24,445 nt of DNA, taken from Chara braunii (lineage: Eukaryota; Streptophyta; Charophyceae; Charales; Characeae). Of the stretch, positions 1-9,420 are shown in pieces. The stretch lies in the NCBI GenBank assembly GCA_003427395.1, contig BFEA01000774.1, forward strand, positions 398,663 through 423,107. Reading direction: 5' to 3'. Every line of letters starts with the position of its first letter. The first letter of the stretch is position 1. The position numbers were made by a program, and so were the translations under genes. The notes under the pieces were generated by a model that was given only the letters and a program-made list of their open reading frames with translations, searched no databases and was not told the DNA's origin.

Positions 1-1
1 C

Positions 2-220
2 TTTGCCCCCCCCCCCCCCCCCGCCCCCGTTTTCGTCGACGAGGAGCAACGGCATCTACAGTTGGTGTCCCAGTACCTCGAAGAGAAGGACCAGCGGTAT
101 ACTCCAGCAACGTTCCCGTCGCACCGTTCACACAAGTGCCACACACTGCCACCCACAGCTCCCGAGTCGGACATCGGGGACAACCATACGACCCCAACGG
201 ACTTCGCTGGTCCACAATGA
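2..220 (+). pseudogene. coding-like remnant of unknown identity, cut by window edge
   Basis: One frame is open from the left edge to a TGA at 218-220. After a proline run made by the C17 homopolymer (6-22), it reads as an acidic, glutamine-rich stretch containing DEEQRHLQLVSQYLEEKDQR, which could form a short helix or coiled coil. A Thr/Pro/His-rich tail follows. The composition looks more like real protein than chance, and retroelement gag-like or linker sequence is possible. No family motif is visible, there is no start codon, and the upstream part lies outside the window. I cannot name a function. Confidence 0.2.
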
Positions 221-1595
221 CGGCACAAGCTTGGAAAAGTCTGGAAAAAGTCGTTTTCCCAGGCCTTTTCCAGAATCTTTGGTGGGGTCCCGTCGTTTCA
301 TCTGCGGAAATCTTCCAAGTGCCATTTCCACCGAAAACAACAGTGGGGTCGAGGCCTAAGGGTCAAGGACCAACTGGTCCAACTATACAAGTTGTTAGGG
401 GCTTAAAATGCCTACTCGGGGTCCTCAGAATGTACTGAGATGCTTGCATGATTATGGTGCAGATCATGCACCTGGCCATCTTCACAGCATGGGTACATTC
501 AGACATTATTGTCTAAGAATTCCAGTAGTCCATCCAGCAAGTGCAGCACATGCCCAGGCATGCAGTGCCCAATGGGAAATGAAGCATGGAGAACTCGGCT
601 AGCCGAAGGAGCAAGAACTCGGCCAGTCGAGGGAGCGGGAAAGTGGATGTTGAGAAATGAGCAGACAAGATGGAAATGTGATCCACAAATTGTAGACAAC
701 TGGCGACTTACCGCTCGTCCAGGAAATATTCGCGGACAAGAATAAAGTGAAGCGCACTATTCAGACAGCTGTTGGAATTTAGGAAAATGGAAAATCCCAT
801 TTGGCCTGAGCTGTAAGGGCATACTCAAAGGAGGACTTCTTTTTCGCAGTAGAACGTTTTTGATTCACCTCTGGACATGCGGTCAGGTACACCAAGCATC
901 AGCCACGATTGCAGTCAGATCCGTTACTCGTGTTCGATAAGAAGACAGGTAAAATGAGCTGTGCGGGAGCTGTCAATACTCGAGGACCGTTAGATGACCT
1001 CTTTCCTTTTACGAGGTACTTTCAATCGAGGAAAATGATATCTATGAAGCGACCATGCTGAATATCCCCTAGGGAATTTTTTATTTTTTAGTACTATCAG
1101 TTTTTTTAACTTTTTTGGATCTTAGGCAGTATTGAATGACCATTATGACCAAGCTTAAATTGCCACCCCGCAGTTTTGCCGGGCCTTTGACATTTGACCT
1201 GTTGTGGGTCTAGCCTACTGGATTCAATCATTTGAGAAAATGAAAAGAAAAGGCCTGTATGGATTCGCGAATCCTTGTTGAATTCCTAGGGTCAAAACTT
1301 TGGATCAGCATGTTTTTTTTTTTTTTTTTTTTTTTTTTCAAGCAGCAATCGCCTTCTATTCTGGGGGGCGTCAGTCCGGCTGCTTATCACCGGCCAACAT
1401 GTTGTACACAAATGTAGCAATGAGACATGGTTTAGAGGCATCCTTTGTTTTTTGTTCCCACCAGTTTTCAAGTGACTTCAGGGTCAGATGGCGGCTGTAA
1501 CAGGGCAATCACGTGTCAAGAAACTCAAGATGGAACTTGCATAAAGGTCGGGAGGTCAAAGGGTCCCAGCTGGGTCTCTTCTATTTGGGTTGCTG
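221..1595. other. no gene recognised; short direct repeat and poly(T)
   Basis: All frames are short and I see no domain. The structures visible are a 24-bp direct repeat (units 590-613 and 614-637, both starting AGAACTCGGC), AT-rich patches near 1080-1115, and a T26 homopolymer at 1313-1338. The homopolymer could be the minus-strand poly(A) tail of an old retrocopy, but I see no recognisable body or target-site duplication around it. Confidence 0.5.
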
Positions 1596-1745
1596 TTAAC
1601 CCACCAGTATGTTTCCCGGCCATTTTTTCAAAGTTGCGGCTTGCATGCTGCAGCAACTTTCAAGTCGCAACTTTCGGGGCTCATAGGAAAACTGTGGCGG
1701 TTCGTTGTTTTTTGGCGCACTGCGGCACAGGTACTGGTGGTTTAA
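1596..1745. mobile_element. TTAA-ended MITE, copy 1 (piggyBac-like termini)
   Basis: The 150-bp element starts TTAACCCACCAGTA and ends TACTGGTGGTTTAA, which are inverted copies with one mismatch. TTAA lies at both outer edges, as expected for the TTAA target duplication of piggyBac-type elements. No coding capacity. The segment just inside the right end, with CGCACTGCG before the terminal repeat, matches the copy ending at 21372. The middle has a small hairpin built from AAAGTTGC and GCAACTTT. The assignment to one family rests on shared ends and similar length; the piggyBac link is inferred from TTAA only. Confidence 0.65.
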
Positions 1746-1904
1746 CGCAGAATGCTAATCGGTAAAAAAAAGGGGAGTGGGGATGATATTGGAAAGGCTG
1801 AAAGCCTGAAAGTATTTAAACCGGGGACTGTCATTCTCACGGGGAAAGGAAGGGCGCAGGGTTCAGCGAAAGAGTTGAGCTTTTTCGGGTTATGTTGGAG
1901 GTAG

Positions 1905-2297
1905 GATTGGCAATACAAGCTGCAACAGTTACAAACGGCTGTCCCACCTCAGTGGGTAACTACTCTGCAAAAAGGGCTGGGGCTGCACGACCTTGACTGG
2001 GTCATACAGGCTTCACCTAATCCGATCCCCATGGCTGTCTTCAAGGTGTCACATATCACACACGAAGCAGTGAAGCTGCACGCCTACGAACCGGACGTGC
2101 CAGGGGCGAGGTGGGCCTCTTTAAAAAGGAACCGGCTACTGGACCGCACAGTCCCGGAGAACGAATTAATAAGAATTAGAGTCGTGGGATCCGAAGACAC
2201 GGGATACTACTCATACGAGATGTCCACTCAGGTCGGTGACCTACCTTTTGATCCGCAAGAGTGGGAATGGAAGGGCCGCAACTGCACCCCGATATAG
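1905..2297 (+). pseudogene. LINE ORF2 fragment A (region between RT and zinc-binding part)
   Basis: An open frame of about 130 codons runs from just after a TAG at 1902 to a TAG at 2295-2297. The first ATG is at 2031, but similarity to LINE protein starts before it: the leader reads QYKLQQLQTAVPPQWVTTLQ. The C-terminal part ends in LPFDPQEWEW, which aligns with FPLDPGEWRW at the end of the first part of LINE E (13225-13575). It therefore belongs to the same LINE ORF2 segment, downstream of the reverse transcriptase and upstream of the zinc-binding region. The RT core, the zinc-binding part and both termini are missing, so it cannot act on its own. Homology is internal to the window; the family name is inferred. 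Confidence 0.6.
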
Positions 2298-2396
2298 CAG
2301 TATCCCTAGACCCTTAAAGGATACAGCGGTCCCACCGACAGACGTCAGCGCGGGCTCATGAGAAACTGTGGCAATGGCCCGTCGTCGGGTGTGCCA

Positions 2397-2560
2397 GGGA
2401 GGGACAGGACTGACGCGGCCGCAAAAACCAAGCAGCACGGGAGGGAGAGGACTGATGCGGTCCGAGGCGGGTGGAAAAAACAAGCGTTGTGGGAGGGACA
2501 GGTCCGGCTGCAAAAACCAAGCAGAGAGCGAGGGGAGAGGGAAGAGGCGGTGCGGGGCTG
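2397..2560. repeat. degenerate GC-rich tandem repeat
   Basis: GGGAGGGACAGG-like cores recur at about 2397, 2439 and 2491, and more weakly near 2531. They are interleaved with GCAAAAACCAAGCAG-like blocks. The spacing of about 42-52 bp is irregular, so this is a decayed minisatellite. Several overlapping frames are open here only because the sequence is G-rich. The stretch 2298-2664 holds nothing else that I recognise. Confidence 0.5.
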
Positions 2561-2648
2561 GGCGTCGGGCGAGGCGGGGTCGGGGCCGGCACCGAACCAC
2601 GCAGACTGCCAGTGGGTGCGGGGGCGAAGCGGCAGGCGCCGAAGACAG

Positions 2649-2664
2649 ACACACACACACACAC
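2649..2664. repeat. (AC)n microsatellite beside adapter
   Basis: A short AC run directly abuts the adapter sequence that starts at 2665. It may have helped to create the misassembled junction. Confidence 0.7.
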
Positions 2665-2701
2665 CTGTCTCTTATACACATCTAGATGTGTATAAGAGAC
2701 C
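2665..2701. other. Nextera mate-pair junction adapter (sequencing artefact)
   Basis: Positions 2665-2683 read CTGTCTCTTATACACATCT, the 19-bp Tn5 mosaic end used in Nextera libraries. Positions 2684-2700 continue with its inverted copy AGATGTGTATAAGAGAC, and the final AG is replaced by CG. Two mosaic ends placed back to back are the circularisation junction of Nextera mate-pair libraries, not genomic DNA. Translations across it give the well-known artefact peptides YTHLDVYKR, MCIRDR and SLIHI. Sequence left and right of this point may not be neighbours in the real genome. Confidence 0.95.
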
Positions 2702-2857
2702 GGGGGATGTGGTGAGGGACTTTGGTTCCACTGGGAGCTGGTCCTTCTTCCAGCGTTTGATGGTGCTTGTTCGTTCCAGGTGCGAGTGCTATCCCAGTCA
2801 TTTCGTCTCCTGGTGAAGCTGGGATTAGATATGTGCGAGATGAAGGGTTGTGCCTAT

Positions 2858-3088
2858 ACTTGCAAGCAGACGGACCGGACGAGCGTCCGGTCCGGTCCGC
2901 TTTGCCGCGTGCGGCACCCTCCCCCCGGACCAGACGGACCCGGACCAGACCAGACAGGGCCAATTTTTTTTTTTTTGGGGGGGGGTGGGGTGTAACTGGT
3001 CGTCGGGCACACATTTGTGCGCCGCGCGGGTCTGGTCCGGCGGTCTGCCGCACGTGGGGAACTGCCCGGACGTCGTCCGCTTGCAAGT
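2858..3088. mobile_element. GC-rich foldback / MITE-like element
   Basis: The outer arms are ACTTGCAAGC at 2858-2867 and its exact inverted copy GCTTGCAAGT at 3079-3088. The arms pair further in with gaps: GACG-rich blocks, then GCCGCGTGCGGC against GCCGCACGTGG, then CGGACCAGAC against GTCTGGTCCG. The 231-bp element has a T12/G9 homopolymer pair in its centre (about 2964-2985). No target-site duplication is clear. The ends contain the self-palindrome CTTGCAAG, so the exact boundary is uncertain. Confidence 0.5.
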
Positions 3089-4383
3089 GTGGTAACTTGT
3101 GCCTGATGTTTGTGCTGTGAAGATTGAGGGTTATTTTTCTGCTTATTGGCCGATTCAGATTTGTGCCCGTGCCTGTTACATTTGGAGCACCATGGTGTAT
3201 TCAAATTAACCAGGTCTGCCATCAATTAATCTGTACCTGTCCACACCTTGAGGCAGGACCTGAAGCGTTCTTCGGCACTTGGATGAGCCAACCTCACATG
3301 CTCCAGAGGGGCCAACCAAGGTAAGTAGCACCGCTACTACTTCCTAGAGTTCCCACCGGAACAGCTCCCTAACTTGAAGAAGATGTGCACTGAAGACTTG
3401 ACCATGCGCTGATTCGAAGTTCAAACAATTCAATCAAGGGATCATGCTTCTCCTCCACAGGGACGACGATAATGAGCTGTTCCTCCCATCAGTTACCTCT
3501 GGTACCTTCCCGCAACCAACGAATTCTTACAATCGGCCAGAACAATGTTAGATAAAAAGTACTCCTTCCATTCTGTCCCTGCGCTGGCCTTGTCATCAGT
3601 TTACAGGCAGGGCCAATCGGGCAAGACACACACATATATATATAGCGGCAGTGGTCGGGGCCGTCACTACGCGGCCATGCTGTGTGCCTCTAGTGCCACC
3701 GATCGCCCACCGGATGAGAGCACACGCCAACCTCTGGCCCGGTGGCACAGGCTGCCTCCAGTTCGTTGTCTGGCATTGTATATGGGGGGCAACGCGGAGA
3801 GGTAATGTTGTTGAACGGCGGCTGTGGCAGTCTGTGAAACCGCTGGAAGACCTTGTCATGCTGCGCTCCGACCCTCTGCAGATCCTTCCACACCCCTCCA
3901 CTCTGTTCCACCACCCACAGCCTCCGCCACCCATCCACTCGACTGCCCGAAGACCCAATAACATCCGCCGTCAGCAACATGCTGTGCAAGACAGCACCAG
4001 CGAGAAGCAACAGTGCGCTGGACATCGGGGTTTGCACGTAGGGACAGTTGAAGCAGCCTCAATCACGACCATGGCTGCGACTTTCCTCCTGTTCAACCAC
4101 TGCATGAGGACGAAGACCAAAGACGAGTGCTCCATCCCTGTCGTCGGATGTGGAACTGTCGTCTGCGGATCCATGACATGTGACTGTTGACAGCTTCTCC
4201 CCTCCTTCACGTCAGTGGCTCATATGGCCGACCTCGCTGCTTCGATGGCAATCGACCTTTGAAAGGGAGATTGCTTCTTTCGCTGGCGATGCCGAAATCC
4301 TAGCACTGCACGATAACACGAAACACAGCAATGTCGGATCCAGTCAGAAGACTTGGAGATGTCATCCGACCAGCCAGACGAAN
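3089..4383. other. no gene recognised
   Basis: Frames of up to about 180 codons exist on both strands around 3596-4190. They overlap each other, have biased low-complexity composition (Pro/His/Cys/Arg) and show no domain, so I do not call them genes. A short CA/TA run lies at about 3628-3644. A single unresolved base is at 4383. Confidence 0.45.

Positions 4384-4470
<87 letters not shown>
4384..4470. repeat. (GA)n microsatellite
   Basis: Pure GA dinucleotide over about 87 bp, preceded by one N at 4383. Array length in the assembly is probably unreliable. The flanking sequence 4471-4950 shows no recognisable gene or element. Confidence 0.95.
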
Positions 4471-4471
<1 letters not shown>

Positions 4472-4950
4472 GAAGTGATGGGTGAGCCACTCGCATGAGC
4501 ATCGGGCGCTTGCAGGCGAGCGAGCGAAGCGACCGTGTGAAAGGGAGGACTATCGACTTCCGCATGTGCCTCAGAACGAAGGGCGGTCACCCGTGAAGCG
4601 ACCGGTTCCGAAGGCATCGAGATTGTCGTCGATTCACTCCCGGCGGTGCTCAGTTTCCTGATTTGCCTTTGCCTTTCAATGGGCAGCCCACTATGTCGTG
4701 GAGTCCGGTAGGGGTACATTCCAAAGATGGGGTCCAACTGATGGCTGGGGTGTTTCGCAAAATGTTTTTGTCATCGTCCTTCGCTGCAGCGTAGCTGCAG
4801 CAGGTCCACTTGTTCAGTTAAAGAGGGCTACAAGCGGGCTGATGCCCTCCACCCCTCCACCACGGTAGTAAAGAGCAGGTGGAAGAGAGATTCTCCGGTT
4901 CTGAGGATAACCTGTGTCACATCTCGTGGACTCTATACACTCACATTATG

Positions 4951-5505
4951 CCCACCTCCCATATAGCCCTCCAATGGCAAATAACCCATCGATGCCTCCA
5001 GACACCGCCGGGCTGGCTAACAACTTGGAAAACTTAGAGCAGAAGGGAGTCCTATCCCCCATCTGCGCCTCTGTGGACCCGGTACCCAACAACATAGGGC
5101 GGATCTCGAGCACTGCCTCCTCGATTGTCCAATGGCGAAAAGAGTATGGCAATGGTGGGATGCGATGTGGCACATGCTCACGGGCGATGTGTTCCACTGG
5201 GATGTAGCTCTTATCCTACTAGGAAAGTGCAAGAATATCCCCCTAGCATGGACTCCCTTTCAGCGCAACCTGTTCAAACATACGAGGCTGGCGGTCCTCA
5301 TGGTCATATGGCGTGAGAGTGGAAAGGCAAGAGGCAGCCTTTGGCCTCCATCAAGCCAAAGCAGAACTAGTAGAAATCATTCATGCTAACTCGGTAAGAG
5401 CCAGCAGAGAACTCAGGCAGGGGGTAGTGGCAAGCAGGGACGGGCAGGCCAAGAGGAAAGTCGTGGCTGCCTTCTGTGAGCTTTGGCTCGACCCTCAGAT
5501 GAAGA
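4951..5505 (+). pseudogene. LINE ORF2 fragment B (zf-RVT-like C-terminal part), frameshifted
   Basis: Reading across three frames gives a coherent LINE tail: LQWQITHRCLQT (about 4968-5005), then NLEQKG (about 5025-5045), then EHCLLDCPMAKRVWQWWD (about 5110-5165), then RLAVLMVIW, then RQEAAFGLHQAKAELVEI (from about 5320). The first block matches LQWQIVHRCLPT of LINE E, the second NLEQKG of LINE C, and the third HLFWECPASKRVWQWWE of LINE D. The H-x4-C part of the zinc-binding motif is kept. At least two frameshifts and a stop after the first block make it a pseudogene. Everything upstream, including reverse transcriptase, is missing, which fits 5' truncation during insertion. Confidence 0.75.
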
Positions 5506-6041
5506 TGACCCTTCTCCCCTCCCCCTGGGCTCTCCACCCAATGCCCCCCCACCCCCCTCCCTCCTTCCCTGCCCTGAACACATCATTGGGCCAGTCGGTT
5601 TGAGCACACATCAGCAGGTGCTCTCCCTAAACAAGGATGGGACTGCAACAAGTACGAGGCATCTCAAGGCAGACATTGGTTTACTGGACAACGGCAGCAA
5701 CGAAGCGGGACATGGGCATGGACTCTGTATACAGACAGCCTGCGTACTCACTGGTGGAAGGAAAGGGCGGCATTCGAAGTTGGATTGTCCCCTTTGTCAA
5801 GTGCCACTCCTCACGAATGGGACCAAGCTTCAGCATCATTCAGACAAAAACACACGACAACAAAAGACTGCTGCTTGAACAAATGGGGTGGTGCAGAGCA
5901 ATACCTTCGGTTATAAACTCTCCGCGCAACATTCAGGATGCCTGCATATACTCTCACTCACCACAGGTCGGTATGTGGGCAAGTGCCTCAGACTGTCCTG
6001 GACTTTTACCTGCCAAACTTCACTCGTTATAGATGATCCCG
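5506..6041. other. no gene recognised
   Basis: Begins with a C-rich low-complexity patch (about 5515-5570). Frames of up to 131 codons at 5483-6032 overlap one another and carry no motif I recognise. The left part may be the 3' untranslated region of LINE B, by position only. Confidence 0.4.
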
Positions 6042-6413
6042 GTAGCTTGCTGGTATTACAAATGCATGCCGGCTCTTCTAGCTGCAGTAATGATATTGGT
6101 GCGTACCATCACTCAACATAGGCTGTAAGGTAGGTCAGTAAAGCAGACCAGTCTGTAAGTCCTGCTGGCCTAACTACTTCCTGAGTAGGTGAACCAAGTA
6201 GGTGAACCAGGTAGCTTGCTGGCATCACAATGGCTGTCACTACAAATGCATGTTCGTTCTTCTAGCTGCAGTCATGATACCGGCGCATGCCATCACTCAC
6301 CAAAGGCTGTCTGATAGCAAGTCGCTCAGACCACTGTGTAGTTCTACTCGCCAAACTTCATGCTGAATAGGTAAGCCCGGTAGCTTGCTGTCATCACAAA
6401 TGCATGTTTGTTC
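6042..6413. repeat. tandem repeat, three units at 169-bp spacing
   Basis: The block GTAGCTTGCTGG followed by ACAAATGCATG starts at 6042, 6211 and 6380, two equal steps of 169 bp. Within units 1 and 2, TTCTAGCTGCAGT, CATCACTCA and AGGCTGT also recur at matching places. Unit 2 carries a small extra insertion before its ATGCATG, compensated elsewhere. Unit 3 is cut short near 6413. Partial sequence of the same kind (TGCCAAACTTCACTCG) lies just upstream of unit 1, so a further incomplete unit may exist. Confidence 0.7.
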
Positions 6414-6440
6414 ACACAAACAACTACAATCTTCAGGGTC

Positions 6441-6829
6441 GCTGGAGCCAGTTTCCAGCAGGTGCTGCTCCCCACCAATAGATGGAGCCTCCCTGGCGGT
6501 GCTAGTGGTGCCTGCTCTTACCAGCACCCCTACCTTCCGCTAGGCTGTCCCTGCAGGCCACCTACCTTTTGACTTGACACCTGGCATGACGACGAACTGC
6601 TTCCCCCGGGGTTGGATTAACTGATTGATGTATAGAAGCAAGGAACCAGGGTAGACTGTGTCCTCTCTGGCGTCCCTTGATTGTTGCCAATTTAGTTGGT
6701 TGCAGATGCACCGTACTTGCAGGGCAAGAACTGGGCATTTTGTTTTTTCTTTTTCTTTTTTGTTTATTGGTGAGAAGGGGGCCTCCATCTATTGGTGGGG
6801 AGCAGCACCTGCTGGAAAACGGGTCCAGC
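6441..6829. mobile_element. foldback element with ~49-bp inverted arms
   Basis: The left arm 6441-6490 and the right arm 6781-6829 are inverted copies with only a few differences; both contain CAGCAGGTGCTGCTCCCCAC and AATAGATGGAG. The 389-bp element has no coding capacity and a T-rich centre (about 6740-6765). Isolated arm-like copies lie at 9120-9150, 9314-9332 and 9369-9420. The right arm overlaps the start of the 228-bp tandem duplication by a few bases, because that unit begins with GGGTCCAGCG. Confidence 0.65.
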
Positions 6830-7281
6830 GTCCCATATACAGCAAAAGTCTGGGGTTGTCTGAGGGAAATAAGGATGAGACCTGTCAGCATTGATTACCC
6901 TGGGACCCAGGGGATTAATTGAGCAGGCATAATAAAAGAAAGCTTATGCATTGGAAGAAGTGCCGAAAAACCCACATCTTATTTATCACATCTACCGCTA
7001 CTTGCTGGGGTTCAGCAGCATTATGTAGTGACGGACCAATTCCAACTCGGGTCCAGCGTCCCATATATAGCAAAAGTCGGGGGTTGTCCGAGGGAAATAA
7101 GAATGAGACCGGTCAGCATTGATTACCCTGGGACCCAGGGGATTAATTGAGCAGGCATAATAAAAGAAAAGCTTACGCATTGGAAGGAGAAGTGCCGAAA
7201 AACCCACATCTTATTTATCACATCTACCGCTACTTGCTGGGGTTCAGCCGCATTACATAGCGACGGACCAATTCCAACTTG
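6821..7281. repeat. tandem duplication, 228-bp unit x2
   Basis: Unit 1 (6821-7048) and unit 2 (7049-about 7281) are near identical. Both start GGGTCCAGCGTCCCATATA and end GACGGACCAATTCCAACT. Unit 2 differs by scattered substitutions and two short insertions (an extra A in AAAAGCTTA and an extra GGAGA stretch near 7185). The high similarity suggests a recent duplication. Each unit contains the near-palindrome CCCTGGGACCCAGGG. No coding capacity is visible. Confidence 0.85.
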
Positions 7282-7429
7282 GTCAAGACGGGCTCAAGTC
7301 GGATGGTAATTGGGGGGTAAGAGGTGAGTTCCGTCCTCCGGGGGGTGACCAGAGGTGAATGGTACCTCCCTACCCGGCCCTACCTTGGACGGACCCCCCT
7401 TGCTCCCTGCCATACCAGCTCAGTTTCAT

Positions 7430-7705
7430 CAATGTGTGACAGGGAAGGGGGAATAGGTCTGGGAAGTCAAAGGGAGGGGAGGGGGGATAGAGGTGTTGTT
7501 AGAGATCGTTGTGCAGTCATTGAACCATAGTCGATGGTTATTCTGTGAGGATTCCAGTCTTTGATTATCATCCAGCAGCCAGCCCTCCCATTGGACTCTT
7601 GCTATACTTCCCCCCTGTTCCCCTCCGAGCCAATCCATGAAGAGTTCATTCAGATGGTGAGTAATTTCCAATTTTTTGGAAAGAGTTTGATTGACTGTAC
7701 CACCA
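7430..7705 (-). pseudogene. LINE ORF2 extreme C-terminal fragment F, antisense
   Basis: On the minus strand an open frame contains LFMDWLGGEQGGSIARV (about 7645-7590). It matches FCKDWLGGERGGWIAKV at the end of LINE C (8400-8460). Only the last tens of LINE codons and perhaps some 3' untranslated sequence are present. The frame stops at 7429-7431. Its truncated 5' side meets the truncated 5' side of LINE C at about 7705-7712, so the two are head to head. Because both carry the same C-terminal segment, this is not simply one element with an inverted 5' half. Confidence 0.6.
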
Positions 7706-7711
7706 ACAGCC

Positions 7712-8464
7712 AAGAAGGTTAGCCTCCACAAACTAACTGTCGGATCCACCTATAAAATGCTTATACCCAGGAGGCCCCTGAGAGATATGATAAACGACAG
7801 ATGGGCGAAACACCTTTATGTGGACCGCTCTCTCCTCACGCCGGTCCCCTGGTTTCAAGAACGAAAAGCAAAACCGGCCAACATCACCTCGCTGCAGAGG
7901 CAGATTGCCCATGTCTGCCTCCCGACTATGAACTGGCTGATTGACCACACAAACCTGGAGCAGAAAGGACAGGCCCTGCCTTGGTGTCCACGACGCCTGC
8001 AGGCCTTCCCCATAAGGAAGAGAGTAGAAACCATTAAACATGTGTTCATGCAATGCCCTACGGCACAACTGACATGGCGCTGGTCGGATAGGATATGGAG
8101 AAAAATGATCTCCGACCCGCTATGGCCGTGGTCATGGCGGGCCATCCTCACAGGATTTTGGCCACAGGCCCATGAGGCATCTGACTTTGTGGAAAACATG
8201 TTCAAATTGGGTCGGAGAGCAATCCTATAGGGGCTCTGGTGGTAAAGGTGCATCCTGGTGATGGAAGGGGTGCGAGTAGAAGGGCTGGAGGTAACCGAAC
8301 AGCTCCAACAGCAACTTAATACGGCAATCACGAGGAGATGGCAGGCGCTGAAATCTCAATTGGATCTCCTCCGAAAGAACAAAGACATCAAGCGTGCAAT
8401 CTCCTCCTTCTGCAAAGACTGGCTAGGAGGGGAGAGAGGAGGATGGATAGCGAAAGTAGAATAG
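7712..8464 (+). pseudogene. LINE ORF2 fragment C (zf-RVT-like region to C-terminus)
   Basis: One frame covers the whole fragment and is broken only by TAG at 8228 and TAA at 8243. Blocks in order: LRDMINDRWAKHL (about 7765-7815, matching LRDRITDQWARHL in LINE E), LQRQIAHVCLPT, NWLIDHTNLEQKG, a zinc-binding-like CP...IKHVFMQC motif (C-x16-H-x4-C), TWRWS, RCILVMEG after the two stops, and the C-terminal WLGGERGG. The protein ends at 8462-8464. Reverse transcriptase and endonuclease are missing. This is the only copy in the window where zinc-binding region and C-terminus are joined in a single frame, so it is the best reference for fragments B, E and F. Confidence 0.75.
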
Positions 8465-9119
8465 GGGGGGGATAAGGACAATGTGCAGCCATGGGAACTA
8501 GTGGAGTGCAGGGACGACGCCTAATTCTTAATGATTGGACGATTGTAGAACCCACTTTTCAGGCAATAGCGGACTGACAAACCGATTTGCAGAAAGCAGC
8601 AGCGGATGGGTACCTTCTCTCCTTCCTTTTTCCTTTTTTCCCTTTCCCTTTCTCTTTTCCCTTCTTTTTTGCCCCTCTTTTTTTTCTTTCTTTTCTTTTT
8701 TCAATGGTTCTCCAAGTACCCACCCGACCCTTCCTCCGTTAGGGCGTAAGGGGCGCTTCGACCCCTAACCCTCACAACATTCACACACCCAAACTGCAGA
8801 GTTTCCCAGTCTCCAGTGCCCCTCCGAAGAAGGAACATTACTCTTGCAGCAAAAACACCAATACAGCGCTGGAGAAACAGGACAGACTCTCTGGAACACC
8901 TGCAGCACAGTTAACCCCTCAGCCACTGGGGCAGTCAATGCTGACAGCCAGGACGTTAAGTACTTGTGACTTCCTCTTGTTTTACAATGCAAAAAGGCGG
9001 GGGGGCAGACAATGGAGAGCGGGGAGAGGGAAGTAAGGATAAGGAGTAGAGACTAGGAAGAGGATCTGATCCAGACTTTAGGTAAAGCCAGGATTGGGGA
9101 AAAAAAGAGTATGAGGGGC
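8465..9119. other. probable LINE C 3' untranslated region, then unrecognised sequence
   Basis: After the LINE C stop comes a non-coding stretch with a long pyrimidine-rich tract (about 8612-8702). LINE D has a similar C/T tract about 230 bp after its own stop (11773-11815), so the tract is probably a feature of the 3' untranslated region. No poly(A) end is visible. From about 8770 to 9119 I recognise nothing. Confidence 0.4.
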
Positions 9120-9420
9120 GCTGGTCCCGTTTTCCAGCAGGTGGTACTCCCCCCCAAAAAAAACATTCCTGCTTTTCAAATGGCTAGTGGGCAGTGAGGT
9201 GGAATAGCCTGGAAGGCGGGCCGGGGTTCAGACAGGTACCACTGGTGCCCCCCAGTGGCCCTGCAGACCCTAGCCCGGGGCCTTAGTTTTCAGGAAGATA
9301 GGATAGATGGGAAGCTGGACCCGGTTTTCAGCACAGGAGATACCTTAACTATCTTCTTATTGTTCTACGCTGGACCCGGTTTCCAGCAGGTGATGCTCCC
9401 CACCAATAGACGGAGCCTGC
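9120..9420. repeat. solo copies of the foldback-arm motif
   Basis: The motif GCTGGACCCGTTTTCCAGC, itself a small hairpin, appears in variants at 9120, 9314 and 9369. The last copy extends through CCACCAATAGACGGAGCC to about 9420 and onward with weaker similarity (CAGCACCCCTA, also after the 6441 arm). An inverted variant lies near 9531. They match the arms of the 6441-6829 element. Confidence 0.55.

Noticed and set aside
2241-2816. Several frames of 105-152 codons on both strands, some ending in VSYTHLDVYKRP, MCIRDR or SLIHI
   Set aside because: They are opened by GC-rich repeat sequence and by translation of the Nextera adapter; the peptides are known library artefacts.
3596-4190. 179-codon plus-strand frame with overlapping minus-strand frames of 115-122 codons
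   Set aside because: Open frames on both strands with low-complexity composition point to compositional bias; no motif supports a gene.
4300-4737. Ser/Leu and Arg/Glu repeat proteins
   Set aside because: Translations of the GA/CT microsatellite; the same applies at 15316-15713 and 23984-24340.
6042-6413. CRISPR-like array
   Set aside because: The 169-bp spacing with similarity across whole units is an ordinary tandem repeat. No short repeat/unique spacer pattern exists here or elsewhere in the window.
7430-8464. Single LINE with a twin-primed 5' inversion
   Set aside because: The antisense and sense pieces both encode the C-terminal segment, so they overlap in content rather than complementing each other.
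8750-8775. CCCTAACCCTCAC as telomeric repeat
   Set aside because: Only one or two telomere-like units, with no array.
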